From Candidatus Thioglobus autotrophicus (GTDB taxonomy: Bacteria; Pseudomonadota; Gammaproteobacteria; PS1; Pseudothioglobaceae): a DNA stretch of 64,000 nucleotides. Shown piece by piece: positions 58,759-64,000 of this stretch. The stretch lies in the NCBI RefSeq assembly GCF_001293165.1, contig NZ_CP010552.1:1054001-1118000 (forward strand), given 5' to 3'. Position numbers and translations under genes: made by a program. Under the pieces are notes generated by a model. That model saw only the letters and a list, made by a program, of their open reading frames with translations, had not been told where the DNA came from and did not search any database. Position 1 is the first letter of the stretch, and every line of letters starts with the position of its first letter.

Positions 58759-61700
58759 GTGAAAGATTTATTAACGATTTTAAAGCAAGAAAATAAAGAG
58801 CAAGACTTTGATGCAATTAGAGTTGGCCTGGCTTCTCCTGAGAAGATTCGTTCATGGTCATATGGTGAGGTTAAAAAACCAGAAACCATTAACTACCGAA
58901 CTTTTAAGCCAGAAAGAGAAGGGTTGTTCTGTGCAAAAGTATTTGGCCCAATGAAAGACTTTGAGTGTTTGTGTGGTAAATACAAGCGCATGAAGTTTCG
59001 CAACGTTGTTTGTGAAAAATGTGGCGTAGAGGTAACATTCTCTAAGGTTCGTCGTGAACGTATGGGTCACATCGAATTAGCAGCGCCAGTTGCTCACATT
59101 TGGTACCTTAAATCACTACCTTCACGTTTAGGTTTGTTAATGGATATGACGCTTAAGGATATTGAGCGTGTTTTGTATTTTGAAGCATTTTTAGTGACAG
59201 ATCCAGGTGCAACACCTTTGGTACACAAGCAGTTATTAACTGAAGAAATGTACTTTGATGCATTGGATGAGTACGGTGAAGATGAGTTTGAAGCAAAAAT
59301 GGGTGCGGAAGCAATCCAAGATGTTTTGGCTGAAATGCAGCTTGAAAAAGAAGCGGCAAATTTACGTGAAGACAGTCTAAATACCAAATCTCAAACTAAA
59401 CTTAAGAAATATAATAAGCGTCTTAAATTAATTGACTCTTTAATTCAATCTGGCAATAAGCCAGAATGGATGATTTTAAAAGTCTTGCCAATTCTTCCGC
59501 CAGATTTGCGTCCATTGGTACCTTTAGATGGTGGTCGCTTTGCAACCTCTGATTTGAACGATCTTTATCGTCGTGTTATTAACCGTAACAATCGTCTAGC
59601 ACGTCTGTTAGAGCTTGATGCGCCAGAAATTATTGTTCGTAATGAGAAGCGTATGCTGCAAGAGGCGGTTGACTCGTTGATTGATAATGGTCGTCGTGGT
59701 CGAGCAGTGATGGGTAATAATCGTCGCCCATTGAAATCTATCTCAGATATGATCAAAGGTAAGCAAGGCCGCTTCCGTCAAAACTTACTTGGTAAGCGAG
59801 TTGACTATTCAGGTCGTTCGGTTATTGTTTGTGGTCCTTATCTTAAGTTACATCAGTGTGGATTACCGAAAAAAATGGCTTTGGAATTATTCAAGCCATT
59901 TATCTATAATCGTCTAATAGCCAAAGGCTTAGCATCTACAATTAAAGCGGCTAAAAAAATGGTTGAATCTGAAACGCCTGAAGTTTGGGATGTTTTAGAA
60001 AAAGTGGTACATCAGCATCCTGTGTTACTAAACCGTGCGCCAACATTGCATAGATTAGGTATTCAAGCATTTGAGCCGTTATTAATTGAAGGTAAAGCGA
60101 TCCAATTGCATCCTTTGGTGTGTGGCGCATTTAATGCTGACTTTGACGGTGACCAAATGGCTGTACACGTGCCATTATCAGAAGAGGCTCAATTAGAGGC
60201 AAGAACTTTAATGTTGGCTTCTAATAATGTCTTACACTTGGCAAGTGGTGAGCCGATTATTGTTCCTTCTCAGGACGTTATTTTGGGCTTGTACTACATG
60301 ACTCGAGATAAAATTAATCAAAAGGGTGAAGGCATGATATTTGCCTCACCTGCAGAAGCGCTTAATGCGTATGAAGCGGGCTATATAACGCTGCATGCTA
60401 ATATTAAACTAAGAATTCAAGATTACATTAAGAATGATGCAGGCAAGTTTGAGCCAAGCTCAACACGCATTGTAGACACAACAGTAGGCCGTGCGATTTT
60501 TTCAAGAATCCTACCTAATGGATTGTCTTTTGATTTAATTAATGAAGCTATCTCTAAAAAAGTGGTATCTAATCTAATTCATGTTTGTTACCGTACTCAA
60601 GAGTTAAAAGAGACGGTTATGTTTGCTGATCAGATGATGTATTTAGGTTTTCAGTATTCAACTAAGTCAGGTATCTCGTTCTGTTCAAATGATATGACTA
60701 TCCCTGATTCAAAAGCAGGCATGATTGATGCTGCTGAGGCTCAGGTTAAAGATATTCAAGAGCAGTATTCCAAAGGTGTTGTTACTGATGGTGAGCGTTA
60801 TAATAAGGTGATTGATATTTGGTCACGCACTTCAGAGACCGTTGCAAAAGCCATGATGGATGAAATTGGTTTTGAAGAGTTTGAGACTAAAGATGGTAAA
60901 ACTGAAAAACTCGCTTCATTTAACTCCGTTTATATGATGGCTGATTCTGGTGCTCGTGGTTCTCCAGCGCAAATGCGTCAGTTAGCAGGTATGCGTGGTT
61001 TGATGGCGAAGCCAGATGGCTCAATTATTGAAACACCAATTACTTCAAACTTCCGTGAAGGTTTGAACAACATGCAATACTTTATTTCAACGCATGGTGC
61101 TCGTAAAGGTCTAGCAGATACAGCACTTAAAACTGCTAACTCGGGTTACTTGACACGTCGTTTAGTTGATGTTGGCCAAGACTTGGTTATTACCGAAGAA
61201 GATTGTGGCACGGATAATGGTTTGATGATGAAAGCGGTTATTGATGGCGGTAACATTGTACAAACTTTAGGCGCGTCAGTGTTAGGGCGCGTTGTTGCAG
61301 AAGATGTATTGATTCCTGATACTTACGATGTGTTTATGCCTAAAGGTCATTTGGTTTCGTTAGGAGATTCTGACAAAATTAATGATTTAGGTATTGAGTC
61401 AATCAAAGTTCGTTCGGCAATTACTTGTGATACACGCTATGGTGTTTGTGCCAGTTGTTATGGTAATGATATGGCGCGTGGACATAAAATTGGTGTTGGT
61501 GAGGCAGTTGGTGTGATTGCAGCACAGTCAATTGGTGAGCCGGGTACGCAGCTTACAATGCGTACGTTCCATATTGGTGGTGCAGCGTCAGCATCTACAG
61601 CAGTTAGTAGTATTAATGTTAACGTAGATGGTACAGCACACTTTGAAAATATTAAGTCAATTACCAATGATAATGGTGATTTAGTGGTGATCTCTAGATC

Positions 61701-62943
61701 TGCCGAAGTAACGATTAGAAATACAAAAGGTCAAGATGTTGAGCGTTATAAGATTCCTTATGGTGCGGTTGTACACGTGCAAGAAGGTGGCACAGTTAAA
61801 GCAAAAGAAAAAATTGCTGATTGGGACCCACATACGCATCCAATTATTACTGAGCAATCTGGTCGCGTTATTTTTGTTGATTTTGAAGAGGGTATTACGG
61901 TTAACAGAAATACAGATCCATTAACTGGACTAACCTTCTTTGAGATGATTGACGAAGCGGAAAGGTCTGCAGCAGCCAAAGGCCTCAAGCCAATGATTAA
62001 GATGGTTGAGCAGAGTGATTCTGAAGTTGTATTGTCAACTCATTACTTGCCATCAATGGTGAAGATTAACCTAGAAGATAATCAGGTAATTTCAGCAGGT
62101 GAAGTTCTAGCTAAAATTCCAAAAGATCAGTCTAAGACTAGTGATATTACGGGTGGTTTGCCACGTGTTGCTGATTTATTCGAAGCACGTAAAGCAAAAG
62201 ATCATTCTATTCTTGCAGAAGAGTCTGGTGTGATTAGCTTTGGCAGTCCTACTAAGAGTAAAGATCGATTGATTATTACTTCAGCAGAAGGTGAGCCGAC
62301 TGAGATGATGATTCACAAATGGCGTCAAATTAACGTTTTCGACGGTGAAACAGTTGAAAAAGGCGATGTAGTTTCTGATGGACCATCAAATCCTCATGAT
62401 ATTTTACGATTGTTGGGTGTTGAAGCGCTAGCGAACTATGTTGTTAAAGAAGTGCAAGATGTTTACCGTCTACAAGGTGTAAATATTTCAGATAAACATA
62501 TTGAAGTGATTGTGAAGCAGATGCTTCGTAAGGTGGAAGTATTAGATTCTGGCGACTCTAGATTTGTCAATGGTGAGACTGCTGAATACGCTCGAGTTAT
62601 TGAAACCAATAAACAATTAGCGGCCCAAGGAAAGTCTCTGGTTACTTACCAAAGATTACTCATGGGTATTACTAAGGCGTCATTGGCTACAGAGTCGTTT
62701 ATCTCAGCTGCCTCTTTCCAGGAAACAACGCGCGTGTTAACAGAAGCTTCGACCACAGGTAGAGTGGATTCTCTACAAGGCTTGAAAGAGAATGTTATTG
62801 TTGGTCGTTTAATACCAGCAGGAACAGGCTTTAAGTATCATCAAGAGAAGCGTGCTAAGCGTCCCGCTAGCATGACTCAGAGTGCTGATGCTGAAATGGC
62901 ATTAGCAGCAGAGTTAAGCGAAGCAGAAGAGTCACAAGAGTAA
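58759..62943 (+). CDS. rpoC: DNA-directed RNA polymerase subunit beta'
   Basis: Catalytic polymerase subunit of 1394 residues beginning with GTG and an AGGAGAG site. Zinc ligands C70, C72, C85 and C88 match E. coli exactly. The active-site magnesium motif [12 protein letters not shown] is at 459-470, and the trigger-loop region [11 protein letters not shown] is present. A strong terminator follows, so the rplJL-rpoBC unit does not continue into rpsL as it often does elsewhere. Confidence 0.98.
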   Translation: MKDLLTILKQENKEQDFDAIRVGLASPEKIRSWSYGEVKKPETINYRTFKPEREGLFCAKVFGPMKDFECLCGKYKRMKFRNVVCEKCGVEVTFSKVRRERMGHIELAAPVAHIWYLKSLPSRLGLLMDMTLKDIERVLYFEAFLVTDPGATPLVHKQLLTEEMYFDALDEYGEDEFEAKMGAEAIQDVLAEMQLEKEAANLREDSLNTKSQTKLKKYNKRLKLIDSLIQSGNKPEWMILKVLPILPPDLRPLVPLDGGRFATSDLNDLYRRVINRNNRLARLLELDAPEIIVRNEKRMLQEAVDSLIDNGRRGRAVMGNNRRPLKSISDMIKGKQGRFRQNLLGKRVDYSGRSVIVCGPYLKLHQCGLPKKMALELFKPFIYNRLIAKGLASTIKAAKKMVESETPEVWDVLEKVVHQHPVLLNRAPTLHRLGIQAFEPLLIEGKAIQLHPLVCGAFNADFDGDQMAVHVPLSEEAQLEARTLMLASNNVLHLASGEPIIVPSQDVILGLYYMTRDKINQKGEGMIFASPAEALNAYEAGYITLHANIKLRIQDYIKNDAGKFEPSSTRIVDTTVGRAIFSRILPNGLSFDLINEAISKKVVSNLIHVCYRTQELKETVMFADQMMYLGFQYSTKSGISFCSNDMTIPDSKAGMIDAAEAQVKDIQEQYSKGVVTDGERYNKVIDIWSRTSETVAKAMMDEIGFEEFETKDGKTEKLASFNSVYMMADSGARGSPAQMRQLAGMRGLMAKPDGSIIETPITSNFREGLNNMQYFISTHGARKGLADTALKTANSGYLTRRLVDVGQDLVITEEDCGTDNGLMMKAVIDGGNIVQTLGASVLGRVVAEDVLIPDTYDVFMPKGHLVSLGDSDKINDLGIESIKVRSAITCDTRYGVCASCYGNDMARGHKIGVGEAVGVIAAQSIGEPGTQLTMRTFHIGGAASASTAVSSINVNVDGTAHFENIKSITNDNGDLVVISRSAEVTIRNTKGQDVERYKIPYGAVVHVQEGGTVKAKEKIADWDPHTHPIITEQSGRVIFVDFEEGITVNRNTDPLTGLTFFEMIDEAERSAAAKGLKPMIKMVEQSDSEVVLSTHYLPSMVKINLEDNQVISAGEVLAKIPKDQSKTSDITGGLPRVADLFEARKAKDHSILAEESGVISFGSPTKSKDRLIITSAEGEPTEMMIHKWRQINVFDGETVEKGDVVSDGPSNPHDILRLLGVEALANYVVKEVQDVYRLQGVNISDKHIEVIVKQMLRKVEVLDSGDSRFVNGETAEYARVIETNKQLAAQGKSLVTYQRLLMGITKASLATESFISAASFQETTRVLTEASTTGRVDSLQGLKENVIVGRLIPAGTGFKYHQEKRAKRPASMTQSADAEMALAAELSEAEESQE

Positions 62944-62967
62944 TACTCTAGCTACCGGCTAACTTTA

Positions 62968-62999
62968 AAACCGCATCTAATTATGGATGCGGTTTTTTT
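62968..62999 (+). terminator. Intrinsic terminator after rpoC
   Basis: AAACCGCATC pairs with GATGCGGTTT around a short loop and is followed by T7. It ends the rpoBC transcript 24 bases after the stop codon. Confidence 0.93.
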
Positions 63000-63026
63000 A
63001 TGCCCAAAATCCGTTAAAATGCGTGC

Positions 63027-64000
63027 ATGGATAAAACAAGTTTTAATGCATACATTGACCAGGGGTATAACCATATTCCAGTATTTAGAGAAGTTGTGCT
63101 TGATACCGATACAGCTTTAGGTTTGTATTTGAAATTAGCCAACAACACTTACAGCTATTTATTTGAATCGGTTCAAGGCGGGGAAAAATGGGGCCGATAT
63201 TCAATTATTGGGCTTCATGCGCAAACTGTGATCAAAGTATTTGGCTATGAAATTCAAATCGAGAAGGAATCAAGTGTTGTTGAACGCTTTAAGGTAGAAG
63301 ACCCTTTGGCATGGATTGAGCAATATCAACAGAAATTTAAAGTGCCTGAAATTGGCGAATTACCTGAGTTTAATGGCGGTTTAGTTGGGTACTTTGGCTA
63401 TGAAATTGTTCGCTATATTGAGCCAAAACTCAAAGATATCAATCTTAAAGATGAGCTAAATATTGCCGATATTTTGTTAATGGTGTCAAATGATTTAGTT
63501 GTATTTGATAACTTAGCAAATAAGGCATTTTTATTGACACATGTCAATCCTGAAACCCAAAGTTATGATCAGGCAATGGCTTATCTTGATAGTATCGAAG
63601 CAGATATTGATCGACCGCTTGTTAAACAAGATTATCAGTCAGACAACCTAACAACACAAGATTTTAGCTCCAGTTTTGGTGAACAAAATTATAAAGATGT
63701 TGTTGAGCGTATTCAGCGCTATATCGTTGCTGGGGATGTTATGCAGGTTGTACCTTCTCAAAGACTAAGTGCACCTTATAAAGCACCGTCAGTTGAACTT
63801 TATCGTCAGTTAAGAAGGCTAAATCCCTCGCCTTATATGTATTATTTAAACTTAGGCGATGTTGATGTGATCGGATCTTCGCCTGAAATTCTTACCCGGG
63901 TTGATTGTGATAGGCGTGCGACGGTGCGTCCAATTGCAGGTACCAGAACAAGAGGTGAAGACCAAGCTCAAGATTTAGCCCTTGAGAAAGATTTATTGGC
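63027..64000 (+). CDS. trpE: Anthranilate synthase component I (partial, cut by window end)
   Basis: The first 324 residues of the chorismate-using subunit of tryptophan synthesis. The N-terminal regulatory region has LFESVQGGEKWGRYSIIG, including the ESV(x)GGE element linked to tryptophan feedback in TrpE. The catalytic domain shows QRYIVAGDVMQVVPSQRLS, NPSPYMYYLNLG, GSSPEIL and PIAGTRTRGED. The frame is open to the right edge. The short gap after the rpoC terminator should hold its promoter or leader; I see no Trp-rich leader peptide. Confidence 0.95.
   Translation, partial: MDKTSFNAYIDQGYNHIPVFREVVLDTDTALGLYLKLANNTYSYLFESVQGGEKWGRYSIIGLHAQTVIKVFGYEIQIEKESSVVERFKVEDPLAWIEQYQQKFKVPEIGELPEFNGGLVGYFGYEIVRYIEPKLKDINLKDELNIADILLMVSNDLVVFDNLANKAFLLTHVNPETQSYDQAMAYLDSIEADIDRPLVKQDYQSDNLTTQDFSSSFGEQNYKDVVERIQRYIVAGDVMQVVPSQRLSAPYKAPSVELYRQLRRLNPSPYMYYLNLGDVDVIGSSPEILTRVDCDRRATVRPIAGTRTRGEDQAQDLALEKDLL

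Overview
This window is a chromosomal segment of a low-GC gammaproteobacterium, made almost entirely of housekeeping and core-metabolism genes. Gene content and order (pyrH-frr, purM-purN beside pgsA and hda, hisIE-tatABC, mraZ-rsmH-ftsL-ftsI, tRNA-tuf-secE-nusG-rplKAJL-rpoBC, a TRAP C4-dicarboxylate transporter, two glnK-amtB pairs) resemble marine sulfur-oxidising bacteria of the SUP05/Thioglobus group. That placement is inference from general similarity; no sulfur-oxidation gene lies in the window. No transposase, prophage, CRISPR array or integration scar was seen.

Layout. 1-10 kb: translation and nucleotide genes (frr, pyrH), uvrA, purN/purM with a DUF3108 protein, a PgsA-type phosphatidyltransferase, hda and the fused sirohaem synthase cysG. 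10-16 kb: tRNA-Leu, serB, the cytochrome c maturation pair ccmF-ccmI, dapE, trmD. 16-26 kb: a nitrogen region with two PII-ammonium transporter operons, between them dapA, bamC, a divergent NAD-dependent DNA ligase and a soluble PDC-sensor protein, then a CBS-pair protein and a NasT-like ANTAR regulator. 26-34 kb: hisI-hisE-tatABC, a secreted nuclease, gor, prfB, rpsO, an LpxL-family acyltransferase and dnaG. 34-38 kb: the start of the division/cell-wall cluster (mraZ to ftsI), headed by a clear triple-repeat MraZ operator and an unannotated 25-residue hydrophobic ORF. 38-49.5 kb: carbon metabolism, with DctPQM TRAP transporter, PEP synthase and its regulator, a three-gene type-B succinate dehydrogenase/fumarate reductase preceded by an unknown helical protein, and a short malic enzyme. 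49.5-63 kb: tRNA-Tyr/Gly/Thr, tuf, tRNA-Trp, secE, nusG, L11/L1/L10/L7-12, rpoB, rpoC with their usual RNA control leaders. The window ends inside trpE.

Together, the middle of the window couples ammonium uptake (AmtB gated by GlnK) with lysine and diaminopimelate supply. The 38-49 kb block can take up C4-dicarboxylates (DctPQM), interconvert succinate and fumarate (SdhCAB), decarboxylate malate to pyruvate (malic enzyme) and recharge PEP (PpsA/PpsR).

The least ordinary signals are a promoter plus two consecutive intrinsic-terminator hairpins in front of the second glnK (candidate small RNA or attenuator), the mini-ORF ahead of mraZ, an acyltransferase whose HX4E/D catalytic motif reads HX4M, a NasT-like receiver with Asn at the phospho-acceptor site, and a complete but divergent DNA ligase.
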